From assembly GCA_036160955.1 (NCBI GenBank), contig JAYYDJ010000043.1, positions 1-29,696 of the forward strand: DNA of 29,696 bases, in the 5' to 3' direction. Made by a program: the position numbers and the translations under genes. The notes under the pieces are model-generated. The model was not told where the DNA came from and did not search any database. It worked only from the letters and a program-made list of their open reading frames with translations. Below, piece by piece: positions 17,254-25,126 of this stretch (position 1 is the first letter of the stretch; every line of letters starts with the position of its first letter). Origin of the DNA: GCA-2699365 sp036160955. Lineage in GTDB: Bacteria > Verrucomicrobiota > Verrucomicrobiia > Opitutales > Coraliomargaritaceae.

Positions 17254-18191
17254 GACTTATTCTTAATATTTCCTCGTGGATGATATAACGCGTGCTCATC
17301 GGCAAGTCGATTCGCTTGAACTGCTGTATAAATTTGAGTTGTTGAAATATCTGCATGTCCCAACATTTCTTGTATTACTCTTAAATCAGCCCCTCCTTCG
17401 AGCAAATGTGTTGCAAATGAATGGCGTAGTAAATGCGGCTTAATTGGTTTGTTTATTCCAATTTTTGCAGCTCGTTGTTTAATCATTACCCATATAGTTT
17501 TTCGAGAAATAGCTCTCCCACGCTGACTAAGAAAAAGTGTACTTCCTGTATGAGCCTTTACAAAAGAAGGTCGTGCGCTGACTAGATAATTTTTTACTGC
17601 ATCAATCGCGGTGCTTCCAACTGGAGCTATCCTTTCTTTGGATCCTTTTCCATAAATACGCACGTACCCCTCCTCTAAGTTAAGACTTTGCAATTCAATA
17701 GCGCAAAGCTCAGAAACCCTTAGACCGCTACTGTAAAACAGTTCAAGAATCGCCCTATCCCTAACTCCGCGGGGAGTAGACATAGAGGGGGACTGCAGTA
17801 GAAGATCCACTTCTTTTCGAGATAGTGTATCTGGTAATTTACGTGACAATCGTGGACCACTCAACAATTCAGTAAAATTACTAGTTCGGATATTTTCACG
17901 TACTAAAAACTTTGCAAATACACGCAGAGTAGAAAGCTTCCTAGTTTGGCTGCTTCGCGCGTACCCATTGCTTTTTAGGTTCTCCACCCACTTCAAAAGT
18001 ACGTAATCATCCACACGACTCCAATCCATTATACCTAAACGTTTTAAAAAGGATGCACAATGCGATAAATCGCGTGCATACGATTCAACAGTGTTACTTG
18101 ATAGGCCGCGCTCTAACTGTAACCATGTTAAAAAGCTTTCTACAGGCGGAGAAAAAGCCTTTGGTATTTTATTCATTAAATTAGGCGACAT
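17250..18191 (-). CDS. xerD: Tyrosine recombinase XerD/XerC for chromosome dimer resolution
   Basis: The 313-residue protein has an N-terminal SAM-like core-binding domain (about 15-100) and a catalytic domain (about 115-300). The catalytic set is visible: R158 in SSGLRVSEL, the Lys of GKGSKER, HLLRHSFATH (H and R), LGHADISTTQ (H) and the nucleophile Y288. Xer recombinases resolve chromosome dimers at dif with FtsK. A housekeeping role is more likely than an integrase role: there are no att repeats, no phage genes, and the gene heads a conserved-looking operon. XerC and XerD cannot be told apart with certainty here. MSPNLMNK offers a second start at Met6. Confidence 0.9.
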   Translation of the reverse strand: MSPNLMNKIPKAFSPPVESFLTWLQLERGLSSNTVESYARDLSHCASFLKRLGIMDWSRVDDYVLLKWVENLKSNGYARSSQTRKLSTLRVFAKFLVRENIRTSNFTELLSGPRLSRKLPDTLSRKEVDLLLQSPSMSTPRGVRDRAILELFYSSGLRVSELCAIELQSLNLEEGYVRIYGKGSKERIAPVGSTAIDAVKNYLVSARPSFVKAHTGSTLFLSQRGRAISRKTIWVMIKQRAAKIGINKPIKPHLLRHSFATHLLEGGADLRVIQEMLGHADISTTQIYTAVQANRLADEHALYHPRGNIKNKS

Positions 18192-18251
18192 TACTAAATT
18201 TTATCTAAGCTAGTAACATGTGCCTTGCAAGCCACAAGCGAACACATAAGG

Positions 18252-18271
18252 TTCTATCTTCTACGATAGAA
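18252..18271 (+). promoter_or_regulatory. Hairpin immediately before argA start codon
   Basis: TTCTATC (18252-18258) and GATAGAA (18265-18271) form a perfect seven-base stem around the loop TTCTAC. The stem ends three bases before the ATG at 18275. In mRNA this would sequester the ribosome-landing site; in DNA it could be an operator. No ARG-box match is claimed. Confidence 0.3.
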
Positions 18272-18274
18272 TTC

Positions 18275-19588
18275 ATGCCTACATCTCCTACAACTGATGA
18301 AAGCTTAATTAAGCCTACTGACTTACGAGGAATATTAAAATATGTTCCCATGTTCAGCGATCAAGTTTTTGTTATCGCTCTAGACGGTAGCTTGATCGCT
18401 CATGAAAATTTTCAAAATGTACTACTAGATATAGCTGTACTTAGGTCATTAAACATAAAGGTCGTGTTAGTGTATGGGATAGGATGTCAGTTACAGAGTG
18501 CTTCTAAGCTAAAGAATATAGAAATTACTGACCTTCACGGTGAAGGAGTTACCGATAATACGACACTAGCTTTATCAATGGAAATAGCCGGAGAAGTCGG
18601 TTCTCTTATTGTGCAGGGATTGACCCGAAACAATTTACTTTGCGTCAGTTGTAATGGTGTAAGAGCAAAATCAATTGGAGTTGTAAAAGGCGTCGATCAA
18701 ATTAACAGCGGTGATATCGATAAACTAGATCAGAAACTTTTTAAGCAACTCCTTAGCAGCCAAACTATTCCAATCGTATCACCGATTGCATTAGACCGTA
18801 ATGGTGCACCATTGCGGATTAACTCGGATCTGCTAGCTGCCGGATTAGCGACAAAAGTAAAAGCCTCTAAACTAATCTATATGACGACTGAGGCAGCAAT
18901 TTGCGTCCACAACCAGACGTTAAAAAATCTGCCGGTCGCCGAATTAGAGCTATATCTAGAAAATAATTCTAATCAGATAAAGGAACGATTAATTAGTAAG
19001 GCAAGGCATTCAGCAAAAGCAGTGCGGATGGGTACTCCAAGAGCTCATATTTTAGACGGAAGATTATTTGGAGCCTTACTAAATGAAGTTTTTGATAAAG
19101 TTGGAATTGGCACTATGATCTACAGTGATGAGTATCAATCGATACGCCCTGCGCATAAAAAAGATGCTCAATCTATTTATGATATTACTAGGAACGCCGT
19201 ACGATCAGAAACACTATTTAATCGTTCCCAAAAGCATATTATTAATGAGATTAATAATTATTTAGTGTACGAAATAGATGGTAGTATTATTGGATGCATG
19301 CATCTACGAAAATACTCCAATTCATCCATTACAGAAATTGGTAGTGTGTATGTCCAATCTTTCTACCAAGGTAAAGGCGTCGGTAAAAAATTAATAAATT
19401 ACGCAATCAAACTAGCTCATCAGGATGGCACTGAGAAAGTATTTGCAATGACTACAAAAGCTTCCGAATTTTTTGAAAAAGTATGTAATTTCAAAAAAGG
19501 AAAAATTGAAGATTTACCGCTAGTTAGGCAAGAAGAGTACCGTATTAATTGCCGAAATTCCAAAGTATTCTATTACCCTATTATCTAG
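18275..19588 (+). CDS. argA: Amino-acid N-acetyltransferase (N-acetylglutamate synthase)
   Basis: This enzyme makes N-acetylglutamate from glutamate and acetyl-CoA, the first step of arginine synthesis. The N-terminal amino-acid-kinase-like domain (about 20-275) matches ArgA closely at IALDGSLIAHENF and LVYG and lacks the kinase lysine, as expected for an allosteric domain. The C-terminal GNAT domain (about 300-437) contains the acetyl-CoA motif VQSFYQGKGVGKKL. I chose the ATG at 18275 (MPTSPTTDES). The frame stays open to an ATG at 18218, which would add 19 residues that do not look conserved and would place the upstream hairpin inside the coding region. It is divergent from xerD. The stop abuts the GTG of the next gene. 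Confidence 0.92.
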   Translation: MPTSPTTDESLIKPTDLRGILKYVPMFSDQVFVIALDGSLIAHENFQNVLLDIAVLRSLNIKVVLVYGIGCQLQSASKLKNIEITDLHGEGVTDNTTLALSMEIAGEVGSLIVQGLTRNNLLCVSCNGVRAKSIGVVKGVDQINSGDIDKLDQKLFKQLLSSQTIPIVSPIALDRNGAPLRINSDLLAAGLATKVKASKLIYMTTEAAICVHNQTLKNLPVAELELYLENNSNQIKERLISKARHSAKAVRMGTPRAHILDGRLFGALLNEVFDKVGIGTMIYSDEYQSIRPAHKKDAQSIYDITRNAVRSETLFNRSQKHIINEINNYLVYEIDGSIIGCMHLRKYSNSSITEIGSVYVQSFYQGKGVGKKLINYAIKLAHQDGTEKVFAMTTKASEFFEKVCNFKKGKIEDLPLVRQEEYRINCRNSKVFYYPII

Positions 19589-19915
19589 GTGCTTTATCAT
19601 TCAACAGATAATGTAGGAATAACTATAATTAATCCTACCAAGCTCCAAATGCGTGAACTCATAGAACGATTGGATGAGCCAGAAATTAACATTTCCGAAC
19701 ACCCAGATATAAGTCTTACGAACCATACCTGCGGTTGGTCGATATCCCTATTTCCAAGTGGTATAGCTGTCTTGGAAGGCCTCGAGAAGGAAGACAAAAA
19801 TCCTGCTACCCTATCGAGCGTAAGTCGTAATGAAGCCTTTAAAATGTGGCTCGACCTGTCCATTGGAGCTACAGATGCTATACTCGCGTACGACTGGAAA
19901 ACACAAAAACATTAA
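19589..19915 (+). CDS. Unknown 108-residue soluble protein coupled to argA
   Basis: The start is GTG directly after the argA stop (TAG-GTG), so translation is probably coupled. The protein has no membrane span. It contains a Trp-Ser/Phe-Pro-Ser-Gly core (GWSISLFPSGIAVLEGLE) and a C-terminal helix (FKMWLDLSIG). The compact conserved-looking core argues for a real gene, but I do not recognise the family. No catalytic motif is evident. Its TAA stop overlaps that of the opposing gene within TTAA. Confidence 0.75.
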   Translation: MLYHSTDNVGITIINPTKLQMRELIERLDEPEINISEHPDISLTNHTCGWSISLFPSGIAVLEGLEKEDKNPATLSSVSRNEAFKMWLDLSIGATDAILAYDWKTQKH

Positions 19916-20592
19916 TTTTCACTTAACCAACAAATCGATATTACGTAAGAATTATAGAGAGCAAAATTAAAATGCACCTGATTCGCTAAAGACTTCAAAG
20001 AATCTCCTAATTTCGGTGAAATTTTAGCTATTTTAGCTGTGCCCGAGGCAAGATTCACTTCAAGTGATACATCTTCAAAATTAGCGAACCTCTTCCAACG
20101 AGGAAATTGCATTTTGTAAAACGATTCTTTCAATGAAAAAATGATACTAGCGCGAACTCGATCAACTCCCGTCCATACTTTCTCATTGGTTGTCGTAACG
20201 CGTTTGGCTGCCTGCGCACTCAAGCGGTCGGTACCCTCTATGTCTATTCCTAGTGCCATAAAATCGCTATTGCGACCGGCTATCGCACAACATAGCTTTC
20301 GAGAGTGCGCTATGGATCCAACTGCACCATCTGGTAATATTGGCGCACCACTTGCATTCGGTAATACCGCTTGCGGGGCAAATCCTAGTTGACCCAATAC
20401 CTTTCTTAATGACTCTCTACCTGTAATGAATTCTGCCCTTCTACCATCGGATGCATTTACAACTAATGCCTCTTCATCAGAAAAGGTGAATTTCGTAGCA
20501 CCGCTAACTGTACTTAAATATAGATAACTGCCAAGAGGCTCTAAATTTGAGATAATTTCGCGAAATCTAGTTATACTTTCAATGTTTTTCAC
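19912..20592 (-). CDS. 4'-phosphopantetheinyl transferase superfamily protein (Sfp/EntD type)
   Basis: This enzyme transfers 4'-phosphopantetheine from CoA to a carrier-protein serine. The 226 residues show the family motifs in order: GSIAHS (residues 92-97, H96), LGIDIEG with metal ligands D117 and E119, and FSLKESFYK with E156. The first half (ITGRESLRKVLGQLG) resembles the EntD/Sfp N-lobe. No polyketide or peptide synthetase is in the window, so the target may be the fatty-acid carrier protein or a distant cluster. It stands alone on the minus strand, divergent from the PPK2 gene with a 97-base shared upstream gap. Confidence 0.9.
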   Translation of the reverse strand: MKNIESITRFREIISNLEPLGSYLYLSTVSGATKFTFSDEEALVVNASDGRRAEFITGRESLRKVLGQLGFAPQAVLPNASGAPILPDGAVGSIAHSRKLCCAIAGRNSDFMALGIDIEGTDRLSAQAAKRVTTTNEKVWTGVDRVRASIIFSLKESFYKMQFPRWKRFANFEDVSLEVNLASGTAKIAKISPKLGDSLKSLANQVHFNFALYNSYVISICWLSEN

Positions 20593-20650
20593 GTGTAGAA
20601 AAATGACAATCAGGTTATAAATTACAACTTTAGTATTAATCAGTGATACA

Positions 20651-20679
20651 TTGACCTTATTACCAAATAATTATTTTAC
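20651..20679 (+). promoter_or_regulatory. Candidate promoter of the PPK2-gpgS-rpe operon
   Basis: TTGACC (20651-20656) is a good -35 match. It is followed after 17 bases by TTTTAC (20674-20679), a weak -10. Transcription would begin within a few bases of the ATG at 20690, giving an almost leaderless message. That fits the absence of a Shine-Dalgarno sequence. It is a sequence match only, in AT-rich DNA. Confidence 0.3.
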
Positions 20680-20689
20680 ATAAATTACT

Positions 20690-21508
20690 ATGTCTATTTT
20701 AAGTTTTAATAACTACCTGATTAATAAGAATAGCAATCTACCTCTATCCAAAGTAAATTGTGATCCTTGGAGCAATCTTCCAGACAATAAGAGTGATGCC
20801 ACCAAACAACTGTACAAGTTGAATGATAGAATAGCTGATTTACAGCAACGATTCTACATCGACCGTAGCAAGAAGCTACTAATTATATTACAGGGCATGG
20901 ACACAAGCGGTAAAAATAGTACAATTAGGAACGTATTTAGAGGTGTTAATCCGCAAGGCGTTCATGTCGCAAGTTTTGAAAAGCCATCCATGCGAGAGTT
21001 ATCACATGATTATCTATGGCGTATTCATAAACGCGCTCCTAAGATGGGCGAAATTGTGATATTTGATAGGAGTCACTATGAGGATGTGCTTGCTGTACGT
21101 GTTAATCAACTTAAGCCAGATTCGGTTTGGCGCAAACGATTTCGACATATTAATGACTTTGAACAAATGCTGGTGGATGAAGATACTATAATAATTAAAT
21201 TTTTCTTACACATTGATCGAGAGGTTCAGCGCTCTCGATTACAAGAAAGACTCGATAAACCTATAAAAAATTGGAAGTTTGATCCGTCTGATTTAGACGC
21301 GCGTTCGAATTGGAAAAAGTACCTACAAGCTTACGAGGAAGTTTTCTGCAAGACAAGTCACCAGCATGCTCCATGGTTTGTAATTCCATCGAATAAAAAA
21401 TGGGCGCGTAATCTGCTAGTTGCACAAATTGTTGAGGCTACTTTAAGTGAACTGAACTTAAGCTACCCGAGAGTTGATTTTGATCCGAATAAAATCGTCA
21501 TTAAATAA
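20690..21508 (+). CDS. ppk2: Polyphosphate kinase 2 family phosphotransferase
   Basis: The 272-residue PPK2-fold protein moves phosphate between polyphosphate and nucleotides (ADP/GDP or AMP, depending on subclass). Walker A is GMDTSGKNST (residues 69-78, K75), Walker B is FDRSHYEDV (D126), and the lid region is rich in Arg/Lys, including RSRLQERLDKP. The usual third glycine of Walker A (GKxG) is Ser77 here. The subclass (AMP versus ADP preference) cannot be set from inspection. It is the first gene of the six-gene plus-strand operon. A link to nucleotide supply for sugar-nucleotide use by the downstream glycosyltransferases is speculation. Confidence 0.92.
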   Translation: MSILSFNNYLINKNSNLPLSKVNCDPWSNLPDNKSDATKQLYKLNDRIADLQQRFYIDRSKKLLIILQGMDTSGKNSTIRNVFRGVNPQGVHVASFEKPSMRELSHDYLWRIHKRAPKMGEIVIFDRSHYEDVLAVRVNQLKPDSVWRKRFRHINDFEQMLVDEDTIIIKFFLHIDREVQRSRLQERLDKPIKNWKFDPSDLDARSNWKKYLQAYEEVFCKTSHQHAPWFVIPSNKKWARNLLVAQIVEATLSELNLSYPRVDFDPNKIVIK

Positions 21509-21519
21509 TATACATTAAC

Positions 21520-22689
21520 ATGCGTCATGATATGAATTCCATTCTGGATTTAATTCCTGCTCATAGAGCGGCATTACATCCATTACGTGAAATTTTGTTA
21601 GCTAATGCAATGATGCTCGGCGAATTGCCAGCACCAACCTTCGGGGAACAGAAGCGAATCGCATTCTTGGGCAATCGCTTCACTGAAGAAGGGTTGCAAA
21701 ATATATCTATAGATGAGGTACCTGGTAATTGCATGGCAATGATACCAGGTACCGTAGGTGAAAAAAATATTCTTGTTTGCGCGCATGCTGATACGGTTTT
21801 TTCAAATAAAGTAGACCATGCAATGTCCGTTACCAAAGATACAATTCGGGGCCCTGGTATAGGCGATAACAGCCTTGGATTGGCAGCACTAGCAACATTA
21901 CCTAACATTTTGCAAAGACTTAATCTACGCTTTAATGACAATCTTATATTACTTGGATGCACTCGAAGTTTAGGCCATGGCAATCTAGGAGGAATCAAGT
22001 TCTTCTTAGATAATAATAGATTCCCTATACGTTCTGGTATATGCGTAGAGGGTATACAACTAGGACGCCTTAGCTATGCATCTGTTGGAATGCTACGCGG
22101 CGAGATTAATCTTAGTATGCCCTCCCAATACGATTGGACTAATTTCGGAGCTACTAATGCGGTCACCCTCTTAACTCGTATCGTACAAGGAGTTCAATCT
22201 ATTTCTATACCAACTGAGCCAAAGACAAAAATAATTTTTGGTTCGATGAATACCGGCACCTCTTTTGCAACTCAACCGACTTCTGCTAGTTTACGATTTG
22301 AGATTCGCAGTGAAGCCGATGGCATGGTATCCTTATTACGTGATCAGATAGCCGATTTAATTGAAGAGATAGCTACACAATCTAGAACGGACATAACACT
22401 AACGGTAGTTGCTCACCGCAAGCACGGTGGACTCGAATACAGTCATCCTATGGTAAAATCCATGCGTAAGATTCTTGGAGCTCTGCATATAAATCCTTAT
22501 ATTGATCCGAGTGTCGGTGAATTAAGTGAGCTAATAAGAGCTAATATACCAAGCGTAACACTCGGGCTAACTACAGGGCAGCATAAAAACGAATACAATG
22601 AAACGATTGATATAGAACCAACATTTGATGGTCTTGCACAATTGATTGCACTTATAAATTCAATCGATCGAGGGATTTGCGATGTCTGA
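21520..22689 (+). CDS. M20-fold protein lacking the catalytic Glu pair
   Basis: The 389-residue protein follows the M20 plan: metal domain, dimerisation insert (about 190-300, with DWTNFGATNAV), metal domain. The ligands H89 and D91 (AHADT), bridging D116 (GPGIGDNS), E177 and H355 (TTGQHKNEY) are present. At the place of the catalytic and metal-binding Glu-Glu the sequence reads TRSLGHGNLGG, with Ser150-Leu151. Hydrolase activity of the normal M20 type is therefore doubtful. It may be a regulatory or binding protein, or use a changed mechanism. The start could also be Met5. Its 3' end overlaps gpgS by eight bases, and it lies 11 bases after PPK2, so it is part of the operon. Confidence 0.85.
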   Translation: MRHDMNSILDLIPAHRAALHPLREILLANAMMLGELPAPTFGEQKRIAFLGNRFTEEGLQNISIDEVPGNCMAMIPGTVGEKNILVCAHADTVFSNKVDHAMSVTKDTIRGPGIGDNSLGLAALATLPNILQRLNLRFNDNLILLGCTRSLGHGNLGGIKFFLDNNRFPIRSGICVEGIQLGRLSYASVGMLRGEINLSMPSQYDWTNFGATNAVTLLTRIVQGVQSISIPTEPKTKIIFGSMNTGTSFATQPTSASLRFEIRSEADGMVSLLRDQIADLIEEIATQSRTDITLTVVAHRKHGGLEYSHPMVKSMRKILGALHINPYIDPSVGELSELIRANIPSVTLGLTTGQHKNEYNETIDIEPTFDGLAQLIALINSIDRGICDV

Positions 22690-23671
22690 TTTAGTTAATA
22701 AATGGTTAGAAAACAACACTTTCCATCATGGTGAATTTTGGGATATCTTGAAGTTAGTGGAATTAAAAGAGAAACAGGGTCTCAAAATATCACTATGCAT
22801 ACCTACCCTCAATGAAGAGCACACTATTGGCAAAGAAATTGTTATTTTTCGTTCCGAACTTATGGAGCGCTACCCACTAATAGATGAGTTCGCAGTCATT
22901 GACTCTGGATCTAAAGATAATACCCTAGAAGTTGCTGCTTCATTTGGCGCAGACACCTACAGAGCTAAAGACATCCTGTCGGAAGTTGGAGATAAACCGG
23001 GCAAAGGAGAAAACCTTTGGAAGGCTATCTATCAACTTAAGGGTGACATAATAATTTATGTAGATGCAGATATAGCTAATATTCATCCGCGTTTTGTAAC
23101 TGGAATTGTTGGACCCTTACTACTAAATCCCAAAACTAAATACTGTAAGGCATTTTATGATCGTCCAATTACATTTTCATCAGGCGTACGCGCAAGCGGA
23201 GGCGGACGCGTAACTGAAATATTAATACGTCCACTATTCTCTTTATTTTTTCCAGAATTAGCTGCTCTTATACAACCTCTTTCAGGAGAGTTTGCAGTTC
23301 GCCGTGAAGTGCTAGAAAAAATTTCTTTCCCCATAGGCTATGGCGTTGAAACTGCACACATTTTAGATGTCTACAGGCAGTGGGGCCTAGAAGCTTTTGC
23401 GCAGTGTGACTTAGATCAACGCATTCATAGAAACCAAAGCACTACAGCACTTGGAAAAATGTCATTTGGAATACTTCAGACCTTTCTCACTCGAATGAAA
23501 CGCTATGATTTGGTCAACAAATTACCCGAAATGGCAACGCTTTATAGGCAGTTTCAAGCTGAGGGAAACCGGTACGACCTACTCGAAAAATCAATCATAG
23601 AAGACGAGCGACCACCGATGATAACCATACCAGAATATTGTAAAAAATTTGGTATTAAGTGCCAAAAGTAA
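22682..23671 (+). CDS. gpgS: Glucosyl-3-phosphoglycerate synthase, GT81
   Basis: This enzyme transfers glucose from an NDP-glucose to 3-phosphoglycerate, the first step to glucosylglycerate-type compatible solutes. The 329 residues show the GT-A/GT81 landmarks LCIPTLNEE (near 38-46), DSGSKDNT (near 77-84), GKGENLWK (near 102-109), the metal-binding DAD at 128-130 followed by I, and PLSGEFAVRREVLE and GYGVE downstream. The family match is strong. The start overlaps the M20-fold gene by eight bases; the GT4 gene follows after three bases. The product is probably dephosphorylated or further glycosylated by the next two genes. Confidence 0.93.
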   Translation: MSDLVNKWLENNTFHHGEFWDILKLVELKEKQGLKISLCIPTLNEEHTIGKEIVIFRSELMERYPLIDEFAVIDSGSKDNTLEVAASFGADTYRAKDILSEVGDKPGKGENLWKAIYQLKGDIIIYVDADIANIHPRFVTGIVGPLLLNPKTKYCKAFYDRPITFSSGVRASGGGRVTEILIRPLFSLFFPELAALIQPLSGEFAVRREVLEKISFPIGYGVETAHILDVYRQWGLEAFAQCDLDQRIHRNQSTTALGKMSFGILQTFLTRMKRYDLVNKLPEMATLYRQFQAEGNRYDLLEKSIIEDERPPMITIPEYCKKFGIKCQK

Positions 23672-23674
23672 GTC

Positions 23675-25126
23675 ATGCGCATCGCTATTGTACACTACCA
23701 CCTTAAGCGAGGCGGTGTTACCCGTATAATAGAGTCGACTTTACTTGGGTTCAACCAGCACCGCGAAAAGCATGAATATGTAGTACTATCTGGTGAAGAT
23801 AGCAGTAATTTTAACTACCGAGAATGCGTCAAAACTGTTGCTGGCTTAAACTATTCCAACCAGCAACAAGTCACACCAAATTCTAAAGATCTTTTACAGC
23901 AATTAAGGTCAAGCGCTAGAGCTGCACTTGGTACTTCGCCAGATGTATGGCACATACATAATCATTCATTAGGCAAGAACCATGCTTTACCGGGACTAGT
24001 GGCTTTATTAGCCAAAGAGGGAGAGTCCATTTTACTACAAATGCACGATTTTGCAGAAGACGGTCGTCCAGAGAATTATACGGTCAATAAACGCCGTTTC
24101 CAATGGTCCGATAAACTCTATCCAAATTGCCAAAATGTACATTATGGAGTCATCAATGCACACGATTATCAATTATTTTTGAAGACAGGCATCGACAAAA
24201 AAAGACTTCATCTACTCGCAAACCCTATTGATACTACAAAAAAACCTACTCATCAAGATGAAGTAAAATCCGTTACAGATGATCTCAATACCGATCGTTT
24301 AATCGTATATCCCGTACGTGCAACTCGTCGTAAAAACTTTGGCGAACTACTTCTTTGGGCAGCTCTAGATCAAAAGGATACTCACTACGCAACTACACTA
24401 GGACCAACTAACAGAAACTATTACAACGCCTATGCACGTTGGCAAAAAATCGCAAAAGTAAACAACTTACCTATTTCTTTTGGTATTGGTGAATGCAATC
24501 GGTGGTCATTCGATAATATCATCACTTCCGCTGATGCTATTATAACAACAAGCATAGCAGAGGGCTTTGGCTTGTCCTTCTTAGAACCATGGATGATGAA
24601 AAAACATGTTATCGGACGTAATCTTCCCGAAATTACAGCTGATTTTAAAATCCATGGTATTAAACTTGAAAATCTTTACACTGATATACCAATACCCGAG
24701 GAATGGATTGATATCGATCGGTTGCTGAGCAAAATCACAAATGAATTAAAAAAAGTCTATAAGGCCTATGGTAGAGTATTACCAGTCGATGCACCGCAAT
24801 TGGCGCTTGATTCAATACGACCCACTACAAATACAATAGATTTTGGCGGTCTTGATGAAGACATGCAACAGAAGGTTATAGAATTCTTGATCAGTGAGCC
24901 GAAAGCAAAACAACTATTGCCGCAATTAAATACAGTTAAAAATTCATTAACTGCAGAAAATAATAGGATCCAAATCTCTAATTTATTTAGTTTAGATCAT
25001 TACATAGAAACTCTCCTTAAAATCTATAGTTCTATTCAAAAAGATACCACGATCGACTACTTTAATCCAAATCTTCTTATTGATGGTTTTCTAACACCTA
25101 GACGCTTTCGCCTATTAAGAACATGA
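23675..25126 (+). CDS. GT4-like glycosyltransferase following gpgS
   Basis: The 483-residue GT-B protein opens with a Rossmann strand and a glycine-rich donor/acceptor loop (MRIAIVHYHLKRGGVTRI). The second domain has VRATRRKNFGELL and the GT4 motif EGFGLSFLE, with E296 and E304 as the E-x7-E pair. About 100 residues after this domain form a helical tail of unknown role. By position, it probably adds a second sugar to the GpgS product, as MggA does in the mannosylglucosylglycerate route of Petrotoga and Rhodopirellula. Donor and acceptor are not provable from sequence. Its stop overlaps the HAD gene start (ATGA). Confidence 0.87.
   Translation: MRIAIVHYHLKRGGVTRIIESTLLGFNQHREKHEYVVLSGEDSSNFNYRECVKTVAGLNYSNQQQVTPNSKDLLQQLRSSARAALGTSPDVWHIHNHSLGKNHALPGLVALLAKEGESILLQMHDFAEDGRPENYTVNKRRFQWSDKLYPNCQNVHYGVINAHDYQLFLKTGIDKKRLHLLANPIDTTKKPTHQDEVKSVTDDLNTDRLIVYPVRATRRKNFGELLLWAALDQKDTHYATTLGPTNRNYYNAYARWQKIAKVNNLPISFGIGECNRWSFDNIITSADAIITTSIAEGFGLSFLEPWMMKKHVIGRNLPEITADFKIHGIKLENLYTDIPIPEEWIDIDRLLSKITNELKKVYKAYGRVLPVDAPQLALDSIRPTTNTIDFGGLDEDMQQKVIEFLISEPKAKQLLPQLNTVKNSLTAENNRIQISNLFSLDHYIETLLKIYSSIQKDTTIDYFNPNLLIDGFLTPRRFRLLRT

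Noticed and set aside
17250..18191. Tyrosine recombinase as an integrase of a mobile element
   Set aside because: No att-like repeats, excision factor, phage genes or composition change nearby; it heads a housekeeping operon and fits XerC/D in length and motifs.
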